From Runella zeae DSM 19591 (GTDB taxonomy: Bacteria; Bacteroidota; Bacteroidia; Cytophagales; Spirosomataceae): a stretch of 64,000 nt of DNA. Of this stretch, positions 16,775 through 26,615 are shown piece after piece; the stretch's first letter is position 1; each line of letters begins with the position of its first letter. The notes below the pieces were generated by a model. It saw only the letters and a list, made by a program, of their open reading frames with translations. It was not told the DNA's origin and made no database searches. The DNA lies in assembly GCF_000423565.1 (NCBI RefSeq), contig NZ_KE384040.1:185522-249521 (forward strand), written 5' to 3'. The position numbers and the translations under genes are program-made.

Positions 16775-19453
16775 TCATTCACTTCGGAGGCTTTTTACGG
16801 GGTTCATGAGCGCGGCTTTGACAGCCTGAAAGCTGACCGTTAATAACGCAATGGCCAAAGCTCCTACGCCCGCCAAGGCAAAAATCCACCACTTTATTTC
16901 AATTCGATACGCAAAATTTTCGAGCCAATGCGTCATAACATACCAGCCAATAGGCGACGCAATGACGATCGCTACCAGAATGAGTTTTAGAAAATCTTTG
17001 GAAAGAAGTGCTACAATTCCGACAACAGAAGCGCCCATTACCTTCCGAACACCTATCTCTTTGGTACGCTGCTCAATAACAAAAGCAGAAAGAGCAAACA
17101 AGCCAAGACCCGCAATCATGACCGCCAACAACGAAAATATCGTAAATAACTGCTGGGTGCGTTGTTCGGCTACGTACAACGAAGCGTATTTTTCGTCCAC
17201 AAAATGATATTGTAGAGGTACGTCAGGATTAAATGCCTGCCATTGTTTTCGTAAATCTGCCAGAAAATTGGGAACCTCATTGGTTTTGATTTTCAGTACC
17301 AGCCCCCCGCCGTTGTTGCCCAACATCATCAGAAGCGGAGCGATTTTTTGTTTAACCGACGTATAATTAAAGTCTTTGACAACCCCTATTACCTTAAATT
17401 CTGCCTGCCCCGAGCGTACAATTGTTTTGCCGATAGGATTGGTTTTATTCCAGCCCAATTCTCTCACGGCCGATTCGTTGATAATTACTCCCGACGAATC
17501 CGTGGTGAATTCCTTTGAAAAATCCCTTCCTTTTACCAGTGTAAGACTCAACGTACGGACATAATCATAGTCTATGTGAAAAATATCGGCATGAATTTCA
17601 GTCCCATTGCCGGTATCGTTTTTTGGGAAAATTTGAGTGCCGTCAATGATCGAACTAGTGGGTACATTTCTTGAAATACTGGCTGAAATCACATTTTTAT
17701 GCTGTAATAACTTTTGTTGAAATGCCACTTGATTGTGAGCCAACGCCCTAGTGTCAGGCAAAAACAAGAGTTGGTCTTTATCGTACCCCAATTTTTTATT
17801 TTGCATATAATCCAATTGGCGGTTTACAACGATTGTAGAAATAATCAAAACCGTAGAAATAAAAAACTGAAAGACAATCAGCCCATTATGCAGCGACTTC
17901 TTTTGCGTTTTTGGACTCGACAATGTGCCCTTTAAGTTTTTTAGAATATTAACAGACGACAAGAAAAAGGCTGGATAGATACCTGCAATTATGCCCGCCA
18001 AAAGGCTTACACATCCCAACCCCAATAGCATTTGCCCTTTAAGGAAAAAAGTAAAAGTGATGGTTTTGTTTGTTACTTGATTAAAGACAGGAAGCAAGAG
18101 TAAAATCATTAAGTATGCCAGTAACATGGCAAAAAACGTAAGTAACACCGACTCGGTTAAAAACTGAAAAACGATATGTCTTTTGATAGAACCCATTACT
18201 TTTCGAATCCCCACCTCACGCGAGCGTCGGGCGGCATACGCCGTAGAAAGGTTGGTAAAATTGGCGCAGGCCAGTAGCAAAATGAAAAATGCCAAAATTG
18301 AAAAAATATACACATATTGAATATCGCCGTTGGGTTCAAGTTCGTATTTAGTGTGCGAATGCAAGTGAATCTCAGTCAGTGGTTGTAACTTAAAACGAAA
18401 CGTTTCGACTGATTTTTGCGCTTCGGCCAAGCTGATTCCCATATCTTGCTGTACTTCTGGTACTACATATTTGGCTACTAACTGTGGAAACTTCGCTTCT
18501 AGTTTTTTAGGGTCTGCATTGTCATTCAGTTCCAAATAAGTATAATACCCCACATTGCTCCAAGTAGGGTAAGGAATCTTGAATGTCGAAAGGCTCAAAA
18601 AGGCATCGAAATGAAAATGAGAATTGTCGGGTAGTTTATAGATGACTCCCGTTACTTTATAAGCTGCTTTTTGGGGGCCAATCGTCAAGGATTTGCCCAG
18701 GGGATTTTTATTCCCGAAGTATTTTTTTGCAAGATCTTCGGTAATAACGATGCTGTTGGGCTCTTTCAAGGCATCTACTGCCTTTCCTTCCAAAAACGGA
18801 ATTGAAAACAGGGGTAGAAAATTGGCGTCCGCAAATGCTAGGTGCTCTTCTTTGAATTGTTTATCTTCAAATTTTACAAAATCACTCACCGATAACAGCC
18901 TCGCGGCCTCTTTGACCTCAGGAAAGGCGGCTTTTATTCCATCTCCCACCGCAGCATCGACACTAGGGTACACGGCTACGTCTCCGTTGCCTGTCACTGA
19001 GACATGGATACGGTAGATATTGCGAGCATTAGCCGCGTAGGTATCGTAGTTCAATTCGTCATAAACAAAGACCGCAATGAGCATAAAACACGCAAGCCCT
19101 ACCGATAGGCCTAGAATATTGATGGTGGCAAATGCTTTGTTGGCGACCAAATTTCGTAGTGCAATTTTGACATAATTACGTATCATATCAGGACTGATTA
19201 AAAAGCGTTTAGGGTATTTATTGGGCTTTCGTTTAAAGAAAAAAGGCGTTAAATAATGCAGCACCGCCCACGCGTATGCACGTCTGGCACGCGCAAGACC
19301 CACTTCTTGGGTTTGCTTTTGGAAAATTTCGTACAAATCTCCTTGCAAATCTTCGCGTAGGTGCGGTGCTACAAACCATTCCAACAGGCGGTCGGCCCAG
19401 CGAGGAGGTCGGGATGCCGCATCACCGACGTTTTGGGGTGGTGTAGGTTTCAT
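16775..19453 (-). CDS. FtsX/MacB-type ABC permease with prefix domain (paralogue 2)
   Basis: An 892-aa MacB-type permease subunit. A prefix region (RWADRLLEWFVAPHLREDLQGDLYEIFQK) precedes two FtsX modules, each with a periplasmic MacB_PCD domain. Core motifs are AYAARRSREVGIRKVMGS and EQRTKEIGVRKVMGASVVGIVALLSKDFLKL. It carries about eight membrane segments. No ATPase is encoded beside it, as usual for this Cytophagales group, so it must pair with an ATPase elsewhere or act as a signalling permease. It follows its paralogue (2 nt apart) and a PadR regulator, which makes one three-gene operon. The export of peptides or antimicrobials is the family theme, but no substrate is visible. Confidence 0.85.
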   Translation of the reverse strand: MKPTPPQNVGDAASRPPRWADRLLEWFVAPHLREDLQGDLYEIFQKQTQEVGLARARRAYAWAVLHYLTPFFFKRKPNKYPKRFLISPDMIRNYVKIALRNLVANKAFATINILGLSVGLACFMLIAVFVYDELNYDTYAANARNIYRIHVSVTGNGDVAVYPSVDAAVGDGIKAAFPEVKEAARLLSVSDFVKFEDKQFKEEHLAFADANFLPLFSIPFLEGKAVDALKEPNSIVITEDLAKKYFGNKNPLGKSLTIGPQKAAYKVTGVIYKLPDNSHFHFDAFLSLSTFKIPYPTWSNVGYYTYLELNDNADPKKLEAKFPQLVAKYVVPEVQQDMGISLAEAQKSVETFRFKLQPLTEIHLHSHTKYELEPNGDIQYVYIFSILAFFILLLACANFTNLSTAYAARRSREVGIRKVMGSIKRHIVFQFLTESVLLTFFAMLLAYLMILLLLPVFNQVTNKTITFTFFLKGQMLLGLGCVSLLAGIIAGIYPAFFLSSVNILKNLKGTLSSPKTQKKSLHNGLIVFQFFISTVLIISTIVVNRQLDYMQNKKLGYDKDQLLFLPDTRALAHNQVAFQQKLLQHKNVISASISRNVPTSSIIDGTQIFPKNDTGNGTEIHADIFHIDYDYVRTLSLTLVKGRDFSKEFTTDSSGVIINESAVRELGWNKTNPIGKTIVRSGQAEFKVIGVVKDFNYTSVKQKIAPLLMMLGNNGGGLVLKIKTNEVPNFLADLRKQWQAFNPDVPLQYHFVDEKYASLYVAEQRTQQLFTIFSLLAVMIAGLGLFALSAFVIEQRTKEIGVRKVMGASVVGIVALLSKDFLKLILVAIVIASPIGWYVMTHWLENFAYRIEIKWWIFALAGVGALAIALLTVSFQAVKAALMNPVKSLRSE
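19323..19408. repeat. 86-bp direct repeat, copy 1
   Basis: This block is identical base for base to 22043-22128. Both encode the prefix region of the two paralogous permeases (from the FVAPHL to EIFQK residues). The rest of the genes are far more divergent, so the identity suggests recent gene conversion. Confidence 0.8.
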
Positions 19454-19455
19454 AT

Positions 19456-22152
19456 TTATTCGTTTCGCAGTGATTTTACAGGATTCATCAATGCTGCTTT
19501 GATAGCTCGGAAACTAATCGTCAGGAAAGCAATACTTATGGCCAACAGTCCTGCCAATACAAAAATCCACCATTCAATCGTAATTCGATACTCAAAGTTT
19601 TGAAGCCATTGACTCATCAAATACCAAGCAACTGGCCCCGAAATGACAATAGCAATCACAATCAATTTTAAAAAATCTTTAGAGAGCAATGCCACAATTC
19701 CTGCCACCGAAGCACCGAGTACTTTACGCACACCGATTTCTTTTGTTCGTTGGTTAGCAGTGAAGGTAATGAGGCCAAACAAACCTAAACAAGCGATAAA
19801 AATGGAAATGGAGGCAAAAATTCGGAAGGCGTCGAAAATCAACTGCTCGACAATGTATTTTTTTGCTAATGATTCATCCAAAAAGGTGTATTGGTAAATG
19901 TCTTGCGGAAATGTCCGTTTCCAAGTCTGTTCGATGGCATTGAGGGTTTGAGGTACAGCAGTTAAAAAACCATTCTGGGTCTGCAACTGTACGTGGATTC
20001 GGTCATAAAAGCCGGTATTTTGGCACAACAACACACAAGGTGTAATCGACTGTTGCAGAGACATATTATGAAAATCTTTGACGACTCCGACAACAACCGC
20101 CTCACCTTCATTAATGACCACGACTTTACCAATCGCCGTTTGGGGAGTTAAACCCAACATTTTTACCATTGTTTCGTTGACCACAAATCCCGAACGGCTC
20201 AATACCGTATCTGACTCCGTAAACCAGCGACCCGCTATGGTTTGCAGCCCAAATAATGGCAGGTACTTGGTGTCAACCAATTTCATTTCGGCTTGTCGAT
20301 TCATCTTAACAGCTTCAGATTTCAATCTAAAATCGGTTCCATAATAATTTTCAGTAATAGGTTCGCCCGATGAAAAACTAACCTCTCGAATGGCGGAATT
20401 TTGCAGTAATTGTTGTCGAAAAACATCAAGCTTACCTGGTGCTTGATTCCGTGGCCCATGTAGCGTAATGACGGCTTCTTTGTCAAAACCCAATTCTTTG
20501 TTCTGAAAAAAATCCATTTGTTGTGCCACCACAAACGTACTTACAATGAGGAAGTAGGTAAGACAAAATTGCACAATGATGAGCCCTTGCCTTAATGAGA
20601 AACCTTCTCGTTGGCCAGAAACGACATTTTTTAAAGCCATAATAGGCTGAAAATCTGAGACCACTACAGCAGGATAAAAACCCGCCAAAAACGCGACCGT
20701 CAGTATAAGCCCAGCCCCAAACAGCCAAACCGTCACATCGGGGTGTAAGTCTAAATTGATAATGGTCAATGAATGATTAAGCCATTGCAACAGTTGAGAC
20801 AATATCCCGAGCGAGAATATACCTGCGATAGTCGCTATGATGAGCGTTTCGCCGATGAATTGACCCATCAACTGGAATTTTGTGCTACCAATGGCTTTAC
20901 GAACGCCTACTTCTTTGCTTCGACGACTGGCTTGAGCTGTAGTGAGATTGATGAAGTTGAAAGAAGCGATGAGTACCAGAAAGATTGCCAAACTCGCCAG
21001 CCCCCATAACATCTCCCGACTAACCATATAGCTGCCCTGCGAAGCGCCGTATAGAGTAGTAGTATGAATATCGGTGATGGGCTGAAGATGATAACTAATA
21101 CGGCGGTTATCCTCCTCATTCATGTATTTTTTCTTCAATACTTTTAGCTGCTGTTCCACCACTTGGGGGCTTACTTTGGGAGGTAAAGTAATATAGGTAG
21201 TTCCTTGATAATTTCCTGACCAGTTAGTGGCGGCGTAGGGATTATTCGTTTTGAAAAATTGATAATTGACCACCATTTCAAACAACAAATTGGTATTGTT
21301 AGGTGGATTCTGAATGATACCCGTTACTACTAATGGTGCGTTGTTGTTGAGCGTTAAAATTTTACCAAGCATTTTGTCATAGTTGCCCGCTTGGTCGGCA
21401 AAATAGCGTTCTGCCAATTTTTGTGTCAGCACCACCGCATTAGGTTGCCGAAAAGCTGTTTTGGCATTTCCTGCCAGCCATATCCCTTCAGGAATCGCCT
21501 TCTTAAAATCAAAGGTTTGTAGGTAATGTTCGTCAGCAAACAACAACCGATTTTCTTCAAAGCGATGGACATTCCCCTGAGCATCAACGGAGTTAATGAT
21601 GCGACTCAACGGCCCTGCGGTTTGAGTCACATTCATTGTTGGCATATCCCGACGGATAGCCTCGGCCAGTGGATAAGCGGTGGTAGGCCAATATTGTATG
21701 CCATCGGCTTTTTGGCTATGTTCAACGATACGATACGTACGTTCAGCATTGGAGTGAGCTCCGTCAAAACTTAACTCATATCGTATAAAAATATAAATAA
21801 TAAGACAGCTTGTAATACCTAACGACAGTCCAAAAATATTGATAAAAGTGTGTATTTTACCAGCCCACAGTTGACGGAAGGCGATTTTTAAATAGTTTCG
21901 TATCATGACTGGAGTGAGAAAAGAAGGTTGGGGATATTCCGTTTGTTTTCGTTTAAAAAAATAAGGCGTCAGATAATGAAGCACTGCCCAAGTATATTCC
22001 CACTTTGCACGGGCAAGGCTCACCTGCTCGACTCGCTTCTGAAAAATTTCGTACAAATCTCCTTGCAAATCTTCGCGTAGGTGCGGTGCTACAAACCATT
22101 CCAACAGGCGGTCGGCCCAGCGAGGAGGATGAGGGTGGTTTTTGTCAAGCAT
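19456..22152 (-). CDS. FtsX/MacB-type ABC permease with prefix domain (paralogue 1)
   Basis: Start set at ATG 22152 (MLDKNHPHPPRWADRLLEW), 14 nt after the PadR stop; the longer frame upstream would overlap PadR. The protein of 898 aa has the same layout as its neighbour: prefix RWADRLLEWFVAPHLREDLQGD, then two FtsX/MacB_PCD modules. Key motifs are QASRRSKEVGVRKAIGSTKFQLMGQFIGETL and NQRTKEIGVRKVLGASVAGIVALLSKDFL. The two proteins presumably form a heterodimer or respond to different ligands. The gene ends 2 nt before its paralogue. Confidence 0.85.
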   Translation of the reverse strand: MLDKNHPHPPRWADRLLEWFVAPHLREDLQGDLYEIFQKRVEQVSLARAKWEYTWAVLHYLTPYFFKRKQTEYPQPSFLTPVMIRNYLKIAFRQLWAGKIHTFINIFGLSLGITSCLIIYIFIRYELSFDGAHSNAERTYRIVEHSQKADGIQYWPTTAYPLAEAIRRDMPTMNVTQTAGPLSRIINSVDAQGNVHRFEENRLLFADEHYLQTFDFKKAIPEGIWLAGNAKTAFRQPNAVVLTQKLAERYFADQAGNYDKMLGKILTLNNNAPLVVTGIIQNPPNNTNLLFEMVVNYQFFKTNNPYAATNWSGNYQGTTYITLPPKVSPQVVEQQLKVLKKKYMNEEDNRRISYHLQPITDIHTTTLYGASQGSYMVSREMLWGLASLAIFLVLIASFNFINLTTAQASRRSKEVGVRKAIGSTKFQLMGQFIGETLIIATIAGIFSLGILSQLLQWLNHSLTIINLDLHPDVTVWLFGAGLILTVAFLAGFYPAVVVSDFQPIMALKNVVSGQREGFSLRQGLIIVQFCLTYFLIVSTFVVAQQMDFFQNKELGFDKEAVITLHGPRNQAPGKLDVFRQQLLQNSAIREVSFSSGEPITENYYGTDFRLKSEAVKMNRQAEMKLVDTKYLPLFGLQTIAGRWFTESDTVLSRSGFVVNETMVKMLGLTPQTAIGKVVVINEGEAVVVGVVKDFHNMSLQQSITPCVLLCQNTGFYDRIHVQLQTQNGFLTAVPQTLNAIEQTWKRTFPQDIYQYTFLDESLAKKYIVEQLIFDAFRIFASISIFIACLGLFGLITFTANQRTKEIGVRKVLGASVAGIVALLSKDFLKLIVIAIVISGPVAWYLMSQWLQNFEYRITIEWWIFVLAGLLAISIAFLTISFRAIKAALMNPVKSLRNE
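22043..22128. repeat. 86-bp direct repeat, copy 2
   Basis: Identical to 19323-19408; see that entry. The flanking bases differ at both ends (g/a on the left, tcggg/atgag on the right), so the block is sharply bounded. Confidence 0.8.
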
Positions 22153-22166
22153 AACGAAAAGCGTGG

Positions 22167-22508
22167 TTATGAGTGGCCAATCAACTGTAACTTTTCCTGC
22201 GGAATGGCCTTCCAAAGTTGGTCGCGCAAGGCTTGGATTTCCTGTAAGGCTCGGCTTCCTAAGGCGGTTACGGTAAAAAAGCGTTTGCGGCGTCCGCCGC
22301 GTTCAGCCGTTGCGCCTCCCATTTGGGAGCTTAAAAATCCTTTTTCCTCCAACCGATACAGCGTAGCATGTACCGCACTGATGGTAATACTTCGACCCGT
22401 TTGCTGCTGTAGCTGTTCCCAAATGATAACACCATAGGCGTCTTCCGAACAACCCGCTACCACGAGCAAAACAATTTCCTCAAACTCTCCCAGAAAGGTT
22501 CTTTTCAT
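22167..22508 (-). CDS. PadR family transcriptional regulator
   Basis: A 113-aa winged-helix protein of the PadR family. MKRTFLGEFEEIVLLVVAGCSEDAYGVIIWEQL is the family opening (LG..E..VLL.V......YG..I...L). The recognition region ISAVHATLYRLEEKGFLSS and the wing TAERGGRRKRFFTVTALG follow. The C-terminal helix is short (group PadR-s2). It is the first gene of the operon with the two permeases and is likely their ligand-responsive repressor. No operator could be assigned with confidence in the 130-bp gap upstream. Confidence 0.9.
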   Translation of the reverse strand: MKRTFLGEFEEIVLLVVAGCSEDAYGVIIWEQLQQQTGRSITISAVHATLYRLEEKGFLSSQMGGATAERGGRRKRFFTVTALGSRALQEIQALRDQLWKAIPQEKLQLIGHS

Positions 22509-22641
22509 TGAATTATTGGTTCAGGATGATTAGTTATAATAATGCAAATCAAATCCTGTGCCAACCACTAAAACAGCATTATTTGGCCTTTTGAGGCCTA
22601 TAAAGAAGAAAGATAATGTCCAAAAACGGACAATGTATGTA

Positions 22642-23079
22642 CTATTGTGGACACGAGAAAAGGACGTTTTTAGCGCCGCCGCAGTTTGGGCCGCCGTCTT
22701 TGCCAACGCCTGGCACGCGTACTTCCAGTACTGCTTGTGGTGCAGTATTCTCCAGCTGCTGAATCAGCTCCCACGTAATGCTTTTCAAAGGAATCTTCAA
22801 CCGACGGCTCCACTGCGTATCTAGTTGACCAGCAGCCTTACCAATGTCAATATAGATAAAACGTTCTTGGGGAGAGCCTTGCGTAACGGCTCCCAGAAAA
22901 ACGGGGGATTCGTCGGGGGAAGACTTTACTTTTACGCTTACTTCAAATGTGAGGTCTTCGCCCGTCGATTTTTGTTTTTGAAGGGTAACATAGTTATGCC
23001 CACTGCCTTGCTGAATCCCAAAGTCGGTATCGGCCGTTGGTTTTTCTAAAATAATCCGAAGGTTAATTTCTCGTTCCAT
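22642..23079 (-). CDS. DUF5990 family protein
   Basis: A 145-aa cytoplasmic protein: MEREINLRIILEKPTADTDFGIQQGSG, then Tyr/Val strands (FEVSVKVKSSPDESPVFLGAVTQGSPQERFIYIDIG) and RLKIPLKSITWELIQQLE. This is the DUF5990 pattern, a small beta fold of unknown function. The last residues KDGGPNCGGAKNVLFSCPQ resemble the family's usual CGG ending with an extra tail. It lies 52 nt downstream of SUI1 and may share its transcript. Confidence 0.75.
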   Translation of the reverse strand: MEREINLRIILEKPTADTDFGIQQGSGHNYVTLQKQKSTGEDLTFEVSVKVKSSPDESPVFLGAVTQGSPQERFIYIDIGKAAGQLDTQWSRRLKIPLKSITWELIQQLENTAPQAVLEVRVPGVGKDGGPNCGGAKNVLFSCPQ

Positions 23080-23130
23080 GGCTTGTTTGTTTCTGTGAAT
23101 CTAGAAGTGTAGTGTGGCAAAATAGAAGTA

Positions 23131-23466
23131 TTAGCCTCCTGCTTTTTTGGCTTTATACCCTTTGGCGAGAAGCCACGTCAGGATTTTGTCCCTAAAATCT
23201 CCTTGAATCAAAATTTCGCGGTCTTTGGCCGTGCCTCCTGTACCGCAGAGGGTTTTGAGTTGCTTGGCTAGGGCTTCCATATCGCCGGTTTTGCCCGTCC
23301 AGCCTCGGATAGCTGTTACTACTTTACCGCCGCCTTTGCGCTCAAGCCACACCTTCAATTCTTGTTGATTGGGTGCGGGCGTAGTGGCCTCTTCTTCTGA
23401 GTCGTCGTTGTATTGGAAGTCAGGGTTGGTCGAATAAACGATACCGCTGCGATTTTGTTTAGCCAT
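23131..23466 (-). CDS. SUI1/YciH family translation-initiation-factor-like protein
   Basis: A 111-aa protein with the eIF1/SUI1 fold: LKVWLERKGGGKVVTAIRGW, LAKQLKTLCGTGGTAKDREILIQGD and KILTWLLAKGYKAK are the three conserved blocks. Bacterial YciH proteins resemble eIF1 and may affect initiation fidelity or stress translation. I start at ATG 23466 (MAKQNRSGIVYSTNPDF); the longer frame adds 21 unlikely residues. It lies 68 nt after the stop of the 1026-aa conflict protein, so it may receive read-through from that operon, but it is probably an unrelated housekeeping gene. Confidence 0.85.
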   Translation of the reverse strand: MAKQNRSGIVYSTNPDFQYNDDSEEEATTPAPNQQELKVWLERKGGGKVVTAIRGWTGKTGDMEALAKQLKTLCGTGGTAKDREILIQGDFRDKILTWLLAKGYKAKKAGG

Positions 23467-23534
23467 GATTATTAAATTTGAATGCTCGAAATAGTAGCTT
23501 TTTGGCCATTTTTCAAACAGAAACCCCAAAATCG

Positions 23535-26500
23535 CTAATATTTATACAGCACATAATTTATATCTGAATGCTCTGCCAATATACGTTCCATGCCTTCAAA
23601 TGCAACTTCTATGTTTTGGTTTAATGCATAATGACCATAAAAAGCCTCTGTAGCGAGTTGAGCGGTGGCTGCGTCGAGTATTCCGTCTACGGCGATGATA
23701 GGCGAATGGTTACTGTGACCGCGTAACAAGTAGGCTAATGTACTTGAATTGCTAAAGTTGAGGAAAAATATTGTTTGCCTTTCAGTGTATTCTAAAAAGA
23801 GTTTAAATGTTGGAGTAATGTCTTTATCCAAAAATAATGACTCTGAAATGTGTACAATAATTGGAAAAGAAATATAGGAGAAAAAGTAAACTTCATCAAA
23901 TCTTTCCAAATAATCTGGAAAATGAATGCAAGGAAAGGGGATTTGAGATATGTTTTGGCCTTCCCAATTATTTTTGGATAAATAAAGAACAAGAGGATTG
24001 CCCAAAGGAGACTGATTATCATTGGGAAGAGAATGAGAGTATATCTCATATTTTTTACGAATCTCCTTAATATGCGATGCCAATTTATTTTTGGTGCATT
24101 TGTGTAGTTCGGGTGGGAGATTGAGAATCGGATTGCGGCGTACATCCATAGAGCGCAATTTGGGCATTTGGGTCGCTGCGAAGAGAATGATTTCAATTTT
24201 GTTGTTTTCAAATGAAATAGATTCCAAGGTTGGATGTCGCCACATCCATTGAGGTAAAGCCGCAATTTCGGCATCATCGATTTTGAGATGTCGTAATTTT
24301 TTGAGGGTCGAGAGGAAAAAAGGAAGGTCGGAGATGGGGTTTTTGCTGGCGAAAAGCCTCTCAAGATTTTCAAATTGAGCCAGATTGTCAGGCAATTCGG
24401 TCAGCTTGTTGTTGTACAAATCAATGCTTTTCAAATCAGTAAGTTCCCACACTTGCGGGGGCAAGGCTTCGAGTCCGAGGCTGCTCAAATCCAATTCTCC
24501 CGATTCTTGGGCTTTTTGCAGGCGTTTTTGTAGTTCATTTTCAAAACCTAATTGTGCCAAATCCCTAATCCATTTGTTGAGGGCAGGTTGCCAATCTTGG
24601 TAATGCTCTTCAATCTCTCGTTCGATTTCGGGCGCAAAATTATATTTCTGAAAAAGTGACTGAGACAAAGGCTGCCGCCTTGAGAAAATCGGATAGTCGC
24701 GCAAAGAACTCGCTTCAAAATTGCAGTTTTCCCAAAGCACACTACAAACCACTCGATTTTCAAAGCGGCTCAAATAGGCAATCAGCTGCGAAACCTCCCC
24801 ATGTCGCATAAAATCAAGTACCAAGGCTTGATTCAAAATGAACACAATCACGTGGGCATCTCGTAGGGTGTGAAGATTATGCTCAAATTCCTCTTCCGCC
24901 AGCGCACTGTCTTTCAAGCCCGAACGGTCTTGTTTGGTAAATAAGCTAATGTCTTCTATTTCAACGTTGTAAAGAAGTGATTTGAGATAAGATTGTTTGA
25001 AAATAGGAATTTGTTTTACGCTCATTCCCGACGAAATACGCACCACTTTGAGTTGGCGTGTATGGCGTAGAAGGGCATATTTTTCAAAAATTTCTGTTAA
25101 GTCTTTGGTCCTTAAGTCTCCAAAATCTTCTAACAAAACTTGAATAGGTGTGTCAATTGTATAACCACAATCAAGCAATAATTCTGCTTGATAAGTATTG
25201 TATTGTGGTTTGTTATTTAAAAAAGCAAGGTGTTGATTCCCCAATAATTTGGGGTAGGGTGTCATTAATTTATTTTGGGTTTGTTTAAAAACTTGTCGGA
25301 TAAGTTTTTGGTAACTAATATCTTGAAATTCATTCACTATCTCAAGTATGGATGCAGAGTAACTGGGTAGCTTTGTAGTGAGGATTCTATTTTCTTGTAA
25401 TGAGGGAACAATCGTAATATGCTTCTCATTATTAGCAATTCTCCACTCAGTATCAGTAGTAGGAATATCTAAAATAGATACCACAAAGGGATTTTGTGAA
25501 CTTGCAGAGGCCAGCGCCGATTTATATTCGGCTTCTGAAATGTAGCTTGATTCGTCAAACATGGTACTACCATAAGTAGGGATTCTGTTGGGGGAATCAA
25601 TGCCTGAAGCTATCACAATGAGGATAGTATCGTCTTTCGTCGCTTTTCGAAGATTATCTTCAATCCAAACTAAAATAAGATTTTTAGAGGCTCTTCGTTC
25701 AGTGAGAGTAACAATAGAAGCTACCCTTTTTTTAGATAAAAACCTTGCCCAACCTTCAATATTTCGAACAACAGGAGAGAGTGTGGAAGGATCGACTGCT
25801 GTACTATCGACTCCTACCAAAATCGCATAAATCACTCCTTGATTTTGCTCGGTGGTGGTGTTTACTTCCAAATTTTCTAAAATTTCTTTTGGAATAGCGA
25901 CATTCAGGCCACTTTCGCGCGGATTTTGTAACAAATGAGCTATCGAGGCGATGGTGTTTTGAGCTTCTGAAATTTGGCCTTTTTGGTATTGTTGGATGCT
26001 TTCTCCAAGTTGAACCAGCGCCGACAAAGCGTCATTTTTAGGAATCGTCCTTTCGGATTGCTGCGCCCATTGATTTCGGTTTTTTACCCAACTCACAATA
26101 TAATCCCTCAGCATTTTGCTCCCTGTTTCGTGTTGGCGAGTAGTAAGAAGTTGCTGTAGTAAATGCGCTACTTTTTGGGGCGACGAAATAAGTTCTGCTC
26201 CGATTTTGAGAGCCACAGCCAATGCTTCAGAAGGGATTTTGTCGCGGCAAAAATCTAAATAACGAAGTGTAAAATCAGCAAGTGCTGCCACCGTATCAGG
26301 CGGCAGACTCTGCCACAAAACAGCTCTAATCGAAGGGTATATTTCGTACAAATCATAGCCGATTTCGCGACAAAGCGGTGACAATAGCAAATCGCCAACG
26401 GCATTGATAGGAGGAGAAGTATTGGGGGTGGGGTTGTTTTGACAGAAATTGAGCCAGATTTTATAGGTTAAATCAGTAGTAAGGGCTAGTGGAAAGGCCG

Positions 26501-26615
26501 CGCAACGCGCCAACCAAAGGTAATCAACGGTAGGGAAATCGCGCACAAAAGCCTCCAAACGGCTGCGGTCGGTGGGATCGGGGAGGAGGGCAATAAGGGC
26601 AGCAAGATGATTCAT
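23535..26615 (-). CDS. VMAP-like conflict protein: pseudo-caspase, TIR-like, LRR, pseudo-CHAT
   Basis: A 1026-aa multidomain protein, last in a four-gene conflict operon. Residues 1-165 are helical (LALTTDLTYKIWLNF, LLLSPLCREIGYDLYE). Residues about 258-470 look like a caspase fold (YAILVGVD at 263; SYQKLIRQVFKQTQ as the p10-like part). The His-Gly motif is replaced by IASGID (335-340) and the catalytic Cys region by ILDIP (381-385), so it should be inactive. Residues about 522-685 resemble a TIR domain. Residues 705-840 hold about five LRRs (LKSIDLYNNKLTELPDNL). Residues 873-1026 match a CHAT C-terminus (IAVDGILDAATAQLATEAFYGHY), but the His block reads VHISES and the Cys block FLNFSNS, so this domain is probably also dead. 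It overlaps the vWA gene by 4 nt. A sensor or adaptor role is inferred. Confidence 0.7.
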   Translation of the reverse strand: MNHLAALIALLPDPTDRSRLEAFVRDFPTVDYLWLARCAAFPLALTTDLTYKIWLNFCQNNPTPNTSPPINAVGDLLLSPLCREIGYDLYEIYPSIRAVLWQSLPPDTVAALADFTLRYLDFCRDKIPSEALAVALKIGAELISSPQKVAHLLQQLLTTRQHETGSKMLRDYIVSWVKNRNQWAQQSERTIPKNDALSALVQLGESIQQYQKGQISEAQNTIASIAHLLQNPRESGLNVAIPKEILENLEVNTTTEQNQGVIYAILVGVDSTAVDPSTLSPVVRNIEGWARFLSKKRVASIVTLTERRASKNLILVWIEDNLRKATKDDTILIVIASGIDSPNRIPTYGSTMFDESSYISEAEYKSALASASSQNPFVVSILDIPTTDTEWRIANNEKHITIVPSLQENRILTTKLPSYSASILEIVNEFQDISYQKLIRQVFKQTQNKLMTPYPKLLGNQHLAFLNNKPQYNTYQAELLLDCGYTIDTPIQVLLEDFGDLRTKDLTEIFEKYALLRHTRQLKVVRISSGMSVKQIPIFKQSYLKSLLYNVEIEDISLFTKQDRSGLKDSALAEEEFEHNLHTLRDAHVIVFILNQALVLDFMRHGEVSQLIAYLSRFENRVVCSVLWENCNFEASSLRDYPIFSRRQPLSQSLFQKYNFAPEIEREIEEHYQDWQPALNKWIRDLAQLGFENELQKRLQKAQESGELDLSSLGLEALPPQVWELTDLKSIDLYNNKLTELPDNLAQFENLERLFASKNPISDLPFFLSTLKKLRHLKIDDAEIAALPQWMWRHPTLESISFENNKIEIILFAATQMPKLRSMDVRRNPILNLPPELHKCTKNKLASHIKEIRKKYEIYSHSLPNDNQSPLGNPLVLYLSKNNWEGQNISQIPFPCIHFPDYLERFDEVYFFSYISFPIIVHISESLFLDKDITPTFKLFLEYTERQTIFFLNFSNSSTLAYLLRGHSNHSPIIAVDGILDAATAQLATEAFYGHYALNQNIEVAFEGMERILAEHSDINYVLYKY

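Noticed and set aside
16733..16805. Terminator between DUF5723 and the permease gene
   Set aside because: The AAAGCC...GGCTTT pairing is broken by large internal loops and overlaps the permease stop codon; I could not support a stable stem.
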